From: Collinsella sp.
GTDB taxonomy: Bacteria; Actinomycetota; Coriobacteriia; Coriobacteriales; Coriobacteriaceae
Direction: 5' to 3'
DNA length: 64,000 nt
Assembly: GCA_019414025.1 (NCBI GenBank)
Contig: DXMU01000052.1
Span: 1 to 64,000, forward strand
The notes beneath the pieces were generated by a model. That model searched no databases. It saw only the letters and a list, made by a program, of their open reading frames with translations, and was not told the DNA's origin. Positions 40,108-49,207 of the stretch are shown here, in pieces; the stretch's first letter is position 1, and the number at the start of each line of letters is the position of its first letter. A program made the position numbers and the translations under genes.

Positions 40108-40560
40108 TTAGAACGGGATGTCCTCATCGTAGACGTCGACCGCGGGCGGCGTAGCCACCGGTGCGGCAGGACGTGCTGCGGGCGCGGGAGCTGCGGGGGC
40201 GTAACCGCCCTGATCGTAGCCACCCTGGCCACCACGGGAGCTCATAAACTCGATTTCATCGACGATGACCTCAAGCTTGCTCCTGCGCTGGCCGTCGCGC
40301 TCCCAAGAGCTGTAGCGCAGCTTGCCCTCGATCGCGACCTTGTTTCCCTTTGCCAGGAAACGGCTCACGGCCTCGGCGCGGGTGCCGAACATAGTGCAGT
40401 CGACAAAGTTGGGATAGTCCTCCCACTCGCCAGTCTGCGCGTTGCGGCGACGATCGTTCACGGCGACGCCAAAGGACAGAACCTGGGTTCCGCCGGCGGT
40501 GGCGCGCAGCTCGGGATCGCGGGTGAGATTACCGGTGATGTTCACTCGATTGATGCTCAT
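40108..40560 (-). CDS. ssb: Single-stranded DNA-binding protein
   Basis: A 150-residue SSB. The OB fold (MSINRVNITGNLTRDPELRAT ... VAIEGKLRYSSWERDGQRRSKLEVIVDEI) covers residues 1-110, followed by a Gly/Ala/Pro-rich linker and the acidic tip DEDIPF that recruits replication partners. It lies in rpsF-ssb-rpsR-rplI with 48 bp after rpsF and 72 bp before rpsR. Confidence 0.97.
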   Translation of the reverse strand: MSINRVNITGNLTRDPELRATAGGTQVLSFGVAVNDRRRNAQTGEWEDYPNFVDCTMFGTRAEAVSRFLAKGNKVAIEGKLRYSSWERDGQRRSKLEVIVDEIEFMSSRGGQGGYDQGGYAPAAPAPAARPAAPVATPPAVDVYDEDIPF

Positions 40561-40608
40561 AACTCACTACTTCCTCTTGGGGCACAAGCCCAGTCCAAAA
40601 CGACAGTC

Positions 40609-40902
40609 TTACTCCTGGTCGTCGCGACGGACGATCATGTGGCGGACCACAGCGTCGGTGATGCGCAGGACGCGATCAAGCTCGGCGATCTGGGTAGGAT
40701 CTGCATGGAAGTTGATGAGGGTGTAGTCACCATCGGTGAGGTCGTTGATCTCGTAGGCGAGCTTGCGCTTGCCCCACTCGTCAACGGAGTCGACCTTGCC
40801 AGCGCCCTCAGCGATCGTGGTATCGATACGCTTCATAACAGCGAGACGGGTCTCGGGGTCGAGCGACGGGTCAACAAAGAACAGCAGTTCATAAGCCTTC
40901 AT
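40609..40902 (-). CDS. rpsF: Ribosomal protein bS6
   Basis: A 97-residue small-subunit protein that pairs with S18. Characteristic pieces are MKAYELLFFVDPSLDPETRLAV and VDSVDEWGKRKLAYEINDLTDGDYTLINF. ATG 40902 has a strong GGAGGTGAC site. First gene of the operon. Confidence 0.97.
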   Translation of the reverse strand: MKAYELLFFVDPSLDPETRLAVMKRIDTTIAEGAGKVDSVDEWGKRKLAYEINDLTDGDYTLINFHADPTQIAELDRVLRITDAVVRHMIVRRDDQE

Positions 40903-41351
40903 ATTGTCACCTCCTCTGGGCAAATGTGGCTTCAGGTCGTGAAGGTGCGCCTGAAGCAGGAAAAGACTTGGTAATAATATCTTTCAACCTCCCAGGCTGC
41001 AAGAATATGCAGCTACAACCTCATGACCTCCACATATACCCATGCTTACACGGCACTTCTCGCGTATTCCAACCAAATGCTGACCAAGAGCTTGACGGAT
41101 TTGTGGACAAGATACGGCGCCGTGGGGACAAACCAAATCAAACTGCAGGTCAGCCATTGCAAGGCTGTGGTCGCAAAATGCATACCAGTGGCTCACAACA
41201 CCGTTCAAATATTTTTAAAATTGCTGCCACGTCGTCTATAAATACCTATTTTGAACAATTTGTTGTATGCAGCCATGCTGGTCAGAGCCCGTTTTTGACC
41301 TTCTCGATCCCGTCACGAAGCCAAGCGATTCAAAAAATGCCAACTTTTCTG
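40903..41351. other. Intergenic region between rpsF and the tRNA-Ser genes
   Basis: About 450 bp, lower in GC than its surroundings. Open frames here have no ribosome site or recognisable product, and I do not support a gene. The divergent rpsF promoter must lie here, but I cannot place it. AATTTTAAAAATATTTG (minus strand, about 41205-41225) is the most AT-rich patch. Confidence 0.5.
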
Positions 41352-41380
41352 TTTGCACTTTGCGATTCCTCGTGTATACT
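41352..41380 (+). promoter_or_regulatory. Promoter of the tRNA-Ser genes
   Basis: TTTGCA (41352-41357), 17-bp spacer, TATACT (41375-41380), a good housekeeping-type promoter ending 16 bp before the first tRNA. Confidence 0.75.
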
Positions 41381-41396
41381 GACTTTCGCATTTAAC

Positions 41397-41487
41397 GGAG
41401 AGTTGTCCGAGTGGCCGAAGGAGCACGATTGGAAATCGTGTAGGCGTCAAAAGCGTCTCCAGGGTTCAAATCCCTGACTCTCCGCCA
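41397..41487 (+). tRNA. tRNA-Ser (GGA anticodon)
   Basis: A 91-nt class II tRNA with encoded CCA. Acceptor GGAGAGT pairs with the ACTCTCC before G-CCA; the anticodon arm CACGA-TTGGAAA-TCGTG gives GGA, reading UCC/UCU; a long variable arm (GGCGTCAAAAGCGTC) is present as in serine tRNAs; the T arm is AGGGTTCAAATCCCT. Confidence 0.97.
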
Positions 41488-41496
41488 GTTAATTCC

Positions 41497-41526
41497 AAAG
41501 CAGGCCTTCGAGCCTGCTTTGTTTTT
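41497..41526 (+). terminator. Terminator between the tRNA-Ser genes
   Basis: AAAGCAGGC and GCCTGCTTT form a perfect 9-bp stem with a 6-nt loop, followed by GTTTTT. It suggests the two tRNA genes are separately terminated. Confidence 0.8.
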
Positions 41527-41535
41527 ACCCCACGC

Positions 41536-41626
41536 GGAGGGGTGGCAGAGTGGTTGAATGCGGCGGTCTCGAAAACCGTTTGGCCTGTATAAGGTCACGA
41601 GGGTTCGAATCCCTCCTCCTCCGCCA
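41536..41626 (+). tRNA. tRNA-Ser (CGA anticodon)
   Basis: A 91-nt class II tRNA with encoded CCA. Acceptor GGAGGGG pairs with CTCCTCC before G-CCA; the anticodon loop CTCGAAA gives CGA, reading UCG; the long variable arm and the T arm (GAGGGTTCGAATCCCTC) are normal. Confidence 0.97.
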
Positions 41627-41636
41627 TTTTGGTTGA

Positions 41637-41664
41637 GAAAGCTCCCAAGAATGGGAGCTTTTTT
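41637..41664 (+). terminator. Terminator after tRNA-Ser (CGA)
   Basis: AAGCTCCCA/TGGGAGCTT perfect stem with a 4-nt loop, followed by TTTTTG. Confidence 0.88.
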
Positions 41665-41698
41665 GTTATCGAAATACGTCTCGATCCCACGCTTCCCC

Positions 41699-41778
41699 AA
41701 ACATGTACGTCAGCCTCAAAAAACGACATTTTTCGACATCTTTGGAGGCTGACGTACACGTTTGGATTGAGCTCACGG
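41699..41778. repeat. 80-bp inverted repeat, left copy, flanking nuclease-like gene
   Basis: The reverse complement of this segment matches 42885-42964 at 77 of 80 positions. Each copy is itself a hairpin (AAACATGTACGTCAGCCTC with its partner around GATGTCGAAAAATGTCG). It ends 8 bp from the stop codon of the enclosed gene and starts 72 bp after tRNA-Ser (CGA). Confidence 0.9.
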
Positions 41779-41786
41779 GAGCGGCA

Positions 41787-42794
41787 CTATTCGGAAGGTG
41801 CCTCCTCGTCTCGCATGCTTTTCCAGTTGCGGATAAGTGCCTTGCGTAGTTCGTTTTGTTTTCTCTGGTACCCGGTGTCGGTACAGCGAGGCATGCCGAG
41901 TGCTTCGCGAATGTTGTTCATGGCGCGGTGAAAGGCGAGCTGGCTGCCGAACTGAGCCGAAGTGAGCGTAACGATTCGATATCCCATTCGGGAGAGAACG
42001 GCCTCTCGCTCCGCATCTGCTCCCTTGCGCTCGAGCTCATCGTGAAAACCGCCCTTATATTCGATACCGAGCGCCCTGCGCTTATAGGTCACGAGCGCAT
42101 CGATTTTGAGTGTTCGAGCTTTGGCGCAATGCCAGAGACGTTGAGGGATCTCGAGCGGTTTGTTGAGTTCGATACCTCGGATGCCAACGCCGCCTTCGCT
42201 TGTTGGGAGCGAGAGGGCGATTGCCGAAGCGGTCTCCATAGGCGAGGCCGAGTGATCGTAGATGTGCCTGAGCGCAAGCCGTGCACGTGTGGCACCGGGT
42301 TTGCCGGGGTGCCGATCGAGCAGTTCGGTTATTTCATCCTTGGAGGTGGTGGCTGGTTGCTCGGTATAAGGGTCGGCGGGATTGAGCCTCATGCGATAAT
42401 CGCCGCAAACTTCATAGCCATATTCGAGATATTCGATCCTATCCATCCACTCGGCAGCGAGCGCGAAGGTGAAGGCTTCGTCGGTGATGAAGATTCCGGG
42501 CGTCAACTCGTTAATATGCTCGTAGGGAAGATTTTGTCCAAGAATGTGGCAAACGACGCCTTTGGTACGAATTCGCTCAAATTCGAATACAACCGCGATA
42601 TCGATAGTCTTAAGCATATCGGACGGAATGCCGCAGTCGGTAAGGGCCTGTCGTATGCGCGCAACACGTTGCTGGGTGGAGATGCCTTGTGCGCCTATCT
42701 GGTAGTCGTGCCGCGCAAGAGACTGAACCAAATTCTGGGGTGCATGATGGACAAGCCATGCGGTTTTATGCGAAATGAGAACAGGGGTATCCAT
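41787..42794 (-). CDS. Predicted DUF559/PD-(D/E)XK-type nuclease-domain protein
   Basis: A 335-residue protein I cannot name. Residues about 240-305 look like a very-short-patch/DUF559-type nuclease fold: TLKIDALVTYKRRALGIEYKG gives the D ... E-x-K spacing, followed by FHDELERKGADAEREAVLSRMG and VTLTSAQF. The N-terminal part (ISHKTAWLVHH; IRQALTDCGIPSDMLKTIDIAVVF) resembles the AbiEi-like leader of similar actinobacterial proteins; this is inference. ATG 42794 has GAGAGG six bases upstream. The gene alone occupies a segment bounded by 80-bp inverted repeats next to two tRNA-Ser genes, which suggests a mobile or defence cassette. No antitoxin or methyltransferase is next to it. Confidence 0.7.
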   Translation of the reverse strand: MDTPVLISHKTAWLVHHAPQNLVQSLARHDYQIGAQGISTQQRVARIRQALTDCGIPSDMLKTIDIAVVFEFERIRTKGVVCHILGQNLPYEHINELTPGIFITDEAFTFALAAEWMDRIEYLEYGYEVCGDYRMRLNPADPYTEQPATTSKDEITELLDRHPGKPGATRARLALRHIYDHSASPMETASAIALSLPTSEGGVGIRGIELNKPLEIPQRLWHCAKARTLKIDALVTYKRRALGIEYKGGFHDELERKGADAEREAVLSRMGYRIVTLTSAQFGSQLAFHRAMNNIREALGMPRCTDTGYQRKQNELRKALIRNWKSMRDEEAPSE

Positions 42795-42884
42795 TGAGGG
42801 CCTCTCGCTCTGAGCCGGTATCCAACTCTTATGTCCGTTGAAGTGGGGAAATATACCGGATGTGAGTAAATCAACTCACTCATG

Positions 42885-42964
42885 CCGTGAGCTCAATCCA
42901 AACATGTACGTCAGCCTCCAAAGATGTCGAAAAATGTCGTTTTTGGAGGGTGACGTACATGTTT
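42885..42964. repeat. 80-bp inverted repeat, right copy
   Basis: Partner of 41699-41778, inverted, differing at three positions only. It begins 90 bp upstream of the nuclease-like gene. Together the two copies bound a 1266-bp unit. No target-site duplication is obvious outside it. Confidence 0.9.
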
Positions 42965-43098
42965 TGGATCCCTGGCATTCCAGTAACGCCACGCCCCCAC
43001 CCGGTCCCGACCGTTTACCGAGCAATAGGGTCGCCACGCCCGCCAACCATGTACTATGTACGGGCATTGTCTAAACCCACGATCCAAAGGACCCCATC

Positions 43099-43788
43099 TT
43101 GCCCGTCATCGCCGCCGTAACCGTTACCTCACATGCCTCGGATGCCATGGTCGCCATTCCGTTTTGGCTCGAGATGTTCGCTGTTGTCGCTGCATCGATC
43201 TCGGGTGTGTTGGTCGCGCGCGAGCACAAGCTCGACCTGGTGGGCGCCGTCGCGCTCGCCGTGGTCTGTGGACTGGGCGGCGGTCTTTTGCGCGATATGA
43301 CGCTGCAGGTGGGCAACGTCTACATCCTCAACCAGCCGATGGCGCTGCCGCTCTCCATCGCCACGGCAGCCATCATCTACATTTTCCCGGCAATCGTCGA
43401 CAAGCCCGAAAAACTCATCCCCTTGCTCGACATCATCTCGGTCGGCATCTATGCGGCAACCGGCGCAGACAAGGCGCTGGTCTACGGCTTTGCGCCGGCG
43501 GTGTGCGTCATGATGGGCTTTTTCACCGCGGTGGGCGGCGGCATGTTGCGCGACGGCTTTATGGGCGTGGTTCCGGGCATTTTCCAACGTACTAACTTTT
43601 ATGCCATCGCCGCCATCGCCGGATCGACAAGCTACGTGTGTCTCGTTATGAGCGGCATCGTGAGCAATGTCGCCGCGCTGGTCGTATGCGTTGTCGTGAC
43701 CATGGGCCTGCGCTGGCTCTCACTGCGCTTTGACATCAAAAGCCCCACCGAAGAAGACATCGCGCGCTTCTTGCATCGCAAAAAGTAG
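43099..43788 (+). CDS. TRIC-family (UPF0126) membrane protein
   Basis: A 229-residue channel-like protein of the bacterial TRIC/UPF0126 family. It shows the internal duplication typical of the family: two half-repeats of three helices each containing a glycine motif with Arg-Asp (GLGGGLLRDM near residue 60 and GGGMLRDGFMG near 150), plus a seventh helix. Relatives are proposed to conduct monovalent cations; some annotations call it a glycine transporter. The start is a TTG at 43099 with AAAGGA upstream; an internal ATG at 43147 is the alternative. Confidence 0.9.
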   Translation: MPVIAAVTVTSHASDAMVAIPFWLEMFAVVAASISGVLVAREHKLDLVGAVALAVVCGLGGGLLRDMTLQVGNVYILNQPMALPLSIATAAIIYIFPAIVDKPEKLIPLLDIISVGIYAATGADKALVYGFAPAVCVMMGFFTAVGGGMLRDGFMGVVPGIFQRTNFYAIAAIAGSTSYVCLVMSGIVSNVAALVVCVVVTMGLRWLSLRFDIKSPTEEDIARFLHRKK

Positions 43789-43895
43789 GTGGCGCGGGCT
43801 CATCCTTCGAAATGCAACCGAGAGGTTCTTTTAGAGCGCCCTCGCGTTGGGTACCCTGTTAGGTATATGCCGAACACCTAACAAAAGGATCAACT

Positions 43896-45041
43896 ATGGC
43901 TTTCAATCAAACCGCGGCGGCGCCGTCACACAAGATGCGTCGCTGCCTGCTTATGGCATTCGCGCTCATCGCGCTCGCGCTCACTGCACTTCCCACGGCG
44001 TCGTTCGCCGGCACGGACACCGCAGGCAACGTACTTGCGACCGACAATGACGCCAATTCGTCCGGCGTCGAAGGTGACCTGTACTGGGCAGGTCAGGCCC
44101 TCAACTTGGACGATACGTCCATCGACCGCGATATCATCGCCGCGGGCGATACCCTCTCAATTCGCGACTGCACGGTGGGCGGCGCCGTCCGTCTGGCGGC
44201 ACGCACCATCGATATCGCCAAAACCGCAATCGATGGCAGCGTCACGGTGGCCGGCCAGCACGTCGTGCTCAACACCGGCAGCACCGCCAACTGTTTTTAC
44301 GCGGCAGGCGAAACGGTCGCCCTGCGCGGCTCCGCCAAATCGGCGGCGCTTGCCGGCGACACCGTAACCATCGACGGCACCGTCGATGGCGATGTTGAGG
44401 TCTGGGCCGACAAGCTCATCCTGGGTAAAAACGCCCGCATCACCGGCACGGTGAACGCCCACGTCTCACAGGACCCCGAGCGGGCCGAGGGCGCCCAGGT
44501 CGGAGCTCTCAAGATCGACCGGACCGAGAACGAGAACACCTCTACGGCCAACGACATTATCGGCGGCATCGTTGCCGCGGCGCTTTCCACCTGCTTTGTC
44601 GCCATCCTGCTTGAGCTTGTCTTTCCACGCGCAACCGCCAGCGCTGCCGGCATGCTCCATCAGCGACCCATGCCGCTGTGGGTAAGTGGTCTTCTGGGCA
44701 CGGTCGCCGTCGCTCCCGCCGTGCTGCTGCTCATCATCTCGATTGCAGGCCTGTCGCTCGCCGCCGCCCTCATGTGCGGCGTCATCGGCATCGCTTTGGT
44801 CTCGGCGGCATTTACGGGCACCGCGGTCGCGCGCATGGTCGGACACAGCCAAAACCGCTACGCCATGGCAGCCATCGGCGGCGTGATCGCCGGCGCCCTC
44901 ACGGGGCTTCCCCTCGTAGGTGATTTCATCAGCGGCGTGGCCTTCGTCTTTACACTCGGCTACATCATCCAAATCATCTGGCGCAACGCCCACCTTAAGC
45001 CGCAGCAGCCGGCTAACGCGCCAGAACTCCCCACCGCTTAG
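43896..45041 (+). CDS. Secreted/membrane polymer-forming (bactofilin-like) protein
   Basis: A 381-residue protein. Residues 14-39 are a signal peptide (CLLMAFALIALALTALPTASFAG). Residues ~45-200 are a repetitive right-handed beta-helix of the polymer-forming type, with short repeats such as DRDIIAAGDTLSIRDCTVGG and GDTVTIDGTVDGDVEVWADKL. A Gly/Ala-rich C-terminal half has about four hydrophobic helices and ends in a Pro-rich tail. Similar architectures are annotated as polymer-forming cytoskeletal proteins, but here the repeat is predicted outside the membrane. ATG 43896 follows AAAAGGATC. Role unknown; possibly envelope structure. Confidence 0.75.
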   Translation: MAFNQTAAAPSHKMRRCLLMAFALIALALTALPTASFAGTDTAGNVLATDNDANSSGVEGDLYWAGQALNLDDTSIDRDIIAAGDTLSIRDCTVGGAVRLAARTIDIAKTAIDGSVTVAGQHVVLNTGSTANCFYAAGETVALRGSAKSAALAGDTVTIDGTVDGDVEVWADKLILGKNARITGTVNAHVSQDPERAEGAQVGALKIDRTENENTSTANDIIGGIVAAALSTCFVAILLELVFPRATASAAGMLHQRPMPLWVSGLLGTVAVAPAVLLLIISIAGLSLAAALMCGVIGIALVSAAFTGTAVARMVGHSQNRYAMAAIGGVIAGALTGLPLVGDFISGVAFVFTLGYIIQIIWRNAHLKPQQPANAPELPTA

Positions 45042-45049
45042 CCGCCGAC

Positions 45050-45080
45050 CACCACAAAGGGGCCAGGCACCTTTGTGGTG
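45050..45080. repeat. GGGAC-core-like palindrome
   Basis: CACCACAAAGG (45050-45060) and CCTTTGTGGTG (45070-45080) are perfect arms around GGCCAGGCA. The centre GGGGCCAGGCACC is typical of RAYT-type REP palindromes in other bacteria. It lies 8 bp after the stop at 45041 and may also act as a hairpin terminator. Confidence 0.75.
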
Positions 45081-45105
45081 ATGCAGACCAGCTCAGTCCC
45101 TGTGC

Positions 45106-45141
45106 ACAAAAAGGGCGCCGACCATCACGGTCGGCGCCCTT
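45106..45141 (-). terminator. Terminator of typA
   Basis: A perfect 13-bp stem (AAGGGCGCCGACC and its complement, 5-nt loop), followed on the minus strand by TTTTTG; the plus strand also has a short T-run, so it may work both ways. Confidence 0.9.
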
Positions 45142-45169
45142 TCTTGTTAGACGCTATAAAGACCAGCGC

Positions 45170-47008
<1,839 letters not shown>

Positions 47009-47125
47009 GTAGTTCCCCTATCTTCTATCCATATACAAACGGCACGCGTATGCGGCCCGCCCAGCGACACAACGCTCAGCGGGAATATTGAGCCTTTTAC
47101 CGAAAACTCGTTTATTTTAGCGATT

Positions 47126-47575
47126 TTAGATGAGAGGGGTTTCCTCACCTGCAGGTTCAGGGTCGCTCCACATAAAACCATCGCCGGCGCCCATGCCCTC
47201 ATACAGCACATATGCCGAAAAACCGCTCTCGAGCGTAGTCTCAAAGAAGCTCACGAGCAGGGCGTCGTGGTAGCCTCCGTCAATTTCGACGCAGCCGGTA
47301 TAGCCGATGGCATAGCGGGCGATACGGCCCAGGCCCTCGTCCTTAAGACCCATCTTGTGCTCGGAGATAAAGTTGGCGGCCGCCTCGAGGCACGCCTCTT
47401 CGCCGTCCTCGTCGAGCGCCGCCAGATAACGGTTGGAAGCAGCGTCCTCAATTGCCACGACCGCGCCAGGGTTTTCACCGGCGGCAAGGTCGTCCAAGAA
47501 CGCGCCGATCAGGTCACACACCATGGCGTCGAGCTCGGCGGAGACGTTACCGGCGTCCTGCATATCCTGTGCCAT
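47126..47575 (-). CDS. Conserved hypothetical protein, acidic, soluble
   Basis: A 149-residue acidic protein that I do not recognise. It has no signal peptide or membrane segment. Features are a helical N-terminal half (ELDAMVCDLIGAFLDDLAAG) and a C-terminal beta-rich half (TGCVEIDGGYHDALLVSFFETTLESGFSAYVLYEG). It starts at ATG 47575 and lies between typA and a small membrane protein gene on the same strand, 30 bp from the latter, suggesting co-transcription. Confidence 0.7.
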   Translation of the reverse strand: MAQDMQDAGNVSAELDAMVCDLIGAFLDDLAAGENPGAVVAIEDAASNRYLAALDEDGEEACLEAAANFISEHKMGLKDEGLGRIARYAIGYTGCVEIDGGYHDALLVSFFETTLESGFSAYVLYEGMGAGDGFMWSDPEPAGEETPLI

Positions 47576-47605
47576 CTTTAGACCTTCCCATCGAGTCTGG
47601 CGTCG

Positions 47606-47962
47606 TTACAGTTCTTGTGCCTCGGCGGCGATCTTGGCGGCAGCGTCGCGGGCGCGCATCATATCCATCGCGCGCTTGTCGAGTACCTTGATCTGGTTGG
47701 TCAGCATTACTGCATCGACCACACCCCAGATTACCAAGCCTGTTGAAATCGAAAACCCAAGCGCACCAACTGTACCACGAAGGCGCGAGCAGATTGCCGC
47801 GACAAGGGCGGAGACGACAACCATCTTGATAAACGAGCCGCGGCGCTCGCGAAGCGTGCGGGCCTGCGTCACATAGGCAATGCGTGCCGCCTCGGATGCC
47901 TCCGAGCGCATCTGGGCCTCGCGCGCAATGGCCGCCGCCTCAGCCGACATACCGCTGGCCAT
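47606..47962 (-). CDS. Small membrane protein, function unknown
   Basis: A 118-residue protein with an Ala/Glu/Arg-rich helical N-terminus (MSAEAAAIAREAQMRSEASEAAR), two hydrophobic segments (about residues 46-60 and 64-86: VGALGFSISTGLVIWGVVDAVML) and a charged helical tail (VLDKRAMDMMRARDAAAKIAAEA). The ATG at 47962 has GGAG nine bases upstream; an ATG at 47995 directly abutting the preceding stop codon is the alternative. Likely in one transcript with its neighbours. Confidence 0.65.
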   Translation of the reverse strand: MASGMSAEAAAIAREAQMRSEASEAARIAYVTQARTLRERRGSFIKMVVVSALVAAICSRLRGTVGALGFSISTGLVIWGVVDAVMLTNQIKVLDKRAMDMMRARDAAAKIAAEAQEL

Positions 47963-47995
47963 CAGCGAACACTCCGCAACCCTGCCGCCCCGCAT

Positions 47996-48496
47996 TTAGA
48001 AGTCATCGGGGGAGAGCGTATGGACGAACTCGTCGAACTTCTCGAACTCCTGCTCGTCGTCGACATCCTCGGCGTGGGTGGAAACAGTGCCCAGGCGATT
48101 CATGATGTCGTCCTCCACAAACATGGGGGCATTGCTGCGCACGGCCAGGGCAATGGCGTCACTGGGGCGGGCGTCGATCTTGCGCTCCTCGCCATCGGCC
48201 AGTACGACGATCGTCGCGTAGAACACCGGCGGCTCGGCGCGAACGATCTCGATGCGCTCGAGCTTGGCGCCCAGGGCGTCAACGGTATCGAGCAGCAGGT
48301 CATGGGTAATCGGGCGCTCGGCGCGGCCGCTATCGATGCCGCGGCTGATGGCAGCAGCTTCAAACGAACCAGTCTGAATGGAAAGGGAACGCAGCGGCGC
48401 GGGCGAGTCCGATTTGCTGCTGCGCTCACGAAGTACGATAAGCGATGGCACGGGACCGGCGGCCATGACGATGGTCTCTATGTCGACACGAACCAT
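47996..48496 (-). CDS. Bifunctional nuclease (DUF151) family protein
   Basis: A 166-residue BFN-domain protein (MVRVDIETIVMAAGPVPSLIVL ... IEIVRAEPPVFYATIVV...KIDARPSDAIALAVRSNAPMFVEDD). The DARPSDAIALA segment is the hallmark of the family; plant relatives have combined DNase/RNase activity, while bacterial roles are unclear. Start ATG 48496 has CCGGAGGTG upstream, so the longer frame to 48526 is rejected. First gene of a probable operon with the two small genes and perhaps typA. Confidence 0.9.
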   Translation of the reverse strand: MVRVDIETIVMAAGPVPSLIVLRERSSKSDSPAPLRSLSIQTGSFEAAAISRGIDSGRAERPITHDLLLDTVDALGAKLERIEIVRAEPPVFYATIVVLADGEERKIDARPSDAIALAVRSNAPMFVEDDIMNRLGTVSTHAEDVDDEQEFEKFDEFVHTLSPDDF

Positions 48497-48586
48497 GGAA
48501 CACCTCCGGTACGTAGCGGTTAACACGCGGCAGCCCGCCGCATTGAATAGCTATACTACCCAAACTTTCGCACAGCACACAAAATC

Positions 48587-48625
48587 AAAGTAGTTAATTT
48601 GGGACGGGGCTTTTTTGACTACTTT
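48587..48625. repeat. GGGAC-core palindrome
   Basis: AAAGTAGT (48587-48594) and ACTACTTT (48618-48625) flank AATTTGGGACGGGGC and a T-run, the same core as at 12292-12328 but with different arms. Confidence 0.8.
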
Positions 48626-48634
48626 CAGTAGGTA

Positions 48635-48668
48635 AGAAAAAAGCCCCGAGGCAACGCCCCAGGGCTCT
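48635..48668 (-). terminator. Terminator after the tRNA-Ala/tRNA-Ile genes
   Basis: On the minus strand AGCCC pairs with GGGCT around a partly paired GC-rich loop (TGGGGCGTTGCCTC), followed by TTTTTTC. It lies 12 bp after the tRNA-Ile at 48681. Confidence 0.8.
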
Positions 48669-48680
48669 TCACAGTTTTGA

Positions 48681-48757
48681 TGGTGGACCTGACAAGATTC
48701 GAACTTGTGACCTCCCGGTTATCAGCCGGACGCTCTAACCAACTGAGCTACAGGTCC
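48681..48757 (-). tRNA. tRNA-Ile (GAT anticodon)
   Basis: A 77-nt tRNA with encoded CCA. Anticodon arm CCGGC-TGATAAC-CGGG gives GAT, reading AUC/AUU. Acceptor GGACCTG pairs with CAGGTCC before A-CCA. Identical in sequence to the copy at 48905-48981. Confidence 0.98.
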
Positions 48758-48761
48758 ATCA

Positions 48762-48837
48762 TGGTGGAGGTTAGGGGGATCGAACCCCTGACCTCAGGCT
48801 TGCAAAGCCCGCGCTCTCCCAGCTGAGCTAAACCCCC
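48762..48837 (-). tRNA. tRNA-Ala (TGC anticodon)
   Basis: A 76-nt tRNA with encoded CCA. Anticodon loop TTTGCAA gives TGC. Acceptor GGGGGTT pairs with AACCTCC (one G-T). It is 4 bp from the adjacent tRNA-Ile, so the two are co-transcribed. Confidence 0.98.
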
Positions 48838-48848
48838 ACGGAGACAGT

Positions 48849-48893
48849 AATAAACACCCCAGCGGCGACTCGGCTCTCGCTGGGGTGTTTATT
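48849..48893 (-). terminator. Strong hairpin between tRNA-Ile and tRNA-Ala
   Basis: A perfect 16-bp stem (AATAAACACCCCAGCG and its complement) with a 13-nt loop; the TGTTTATT arm supplies the U-rich tail. It lies between tRNA-Ile (48905) and tRNA-Ala, so it would separate the two units unless read through. Confidence 0.7.
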
Positions 48894-48904
48894 GCGAAAG
48901 AAAG

Positions 48905-48981
48905 TGGTGGACCTGACAAGATTCGAACTTGTGACCTCCCGGTTATCAGCCGGACGCTCTAACCAACTGAGCTACAGGTCC
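48905..48981 (-). tRNA. tRNA-Ile (GAT anticodon), second copy
   Basis: Identical 77-nt sequence to the gene at 48681-48757, including the CCA end. It has its own promoter (48996-49025) and is followed by the hairpin at 48849-48893. Confidence 0.98.
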
Positions 48982-48995
48982 ATCGCGCAAGGGAT

Positions 48996-49025
48996 ATATT
49001 AGACGAGTCGTTACGCGCGCGTCAA
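48996..49025 (-). promoter_or_regulatory. Promoter of tRNA-Ile
   Basis: On the minus strand TTGACG (49020-49025), 18-bp spacer, TAATAT (48996-49001); the -10 box is 14 bp from the mature tRNA 5' end. Confidence 0.8.
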
Positions 49026-49052
49026 CAACTTTTTTGAAAATCTTTGAGGGGT

Positions 49053-49189
49053 GTCGGCCCCGGCTGTCCGGCGGCATGCGAAGTCGCCTGCTCGGACAGT
49101 CCTGCTCGCACGGAGAGCACATTAAGTGCTCTCCGGCTCGTGCGGAACTCGCGATCGACTTCGCATGCCGCCGGACAGCCGGGGCCGAC
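49053..49189. repeat. 137-bp nested palindrome with 34-bp perfect arms
   Basis: Arms 49053-49086 and 49156-49189 are perfect reverse complements over 34 bp. The 69-nt loop holds a second hairpin: GGAGAGCAC/GTGCTCTCC (49112-49120, 49126-49134) extended by CGCAC/GTGCG with a bulge. It lies between the gyrA terminator and the tRNA-Ile promoter. No coding capacity; a mobile palindrome or structured transcript are both possible. Confidence 0.9.
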
Positions 49190-49207
49190 GCGAGGTTCAA
49201 GATTGTC

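Noticed and set aside
41047..41477. A gene in the rpsF to tRNA gap
   Set aside because: The frame runs into the tRNA-Ser gene, has no ribosome site and no recognisable domain.
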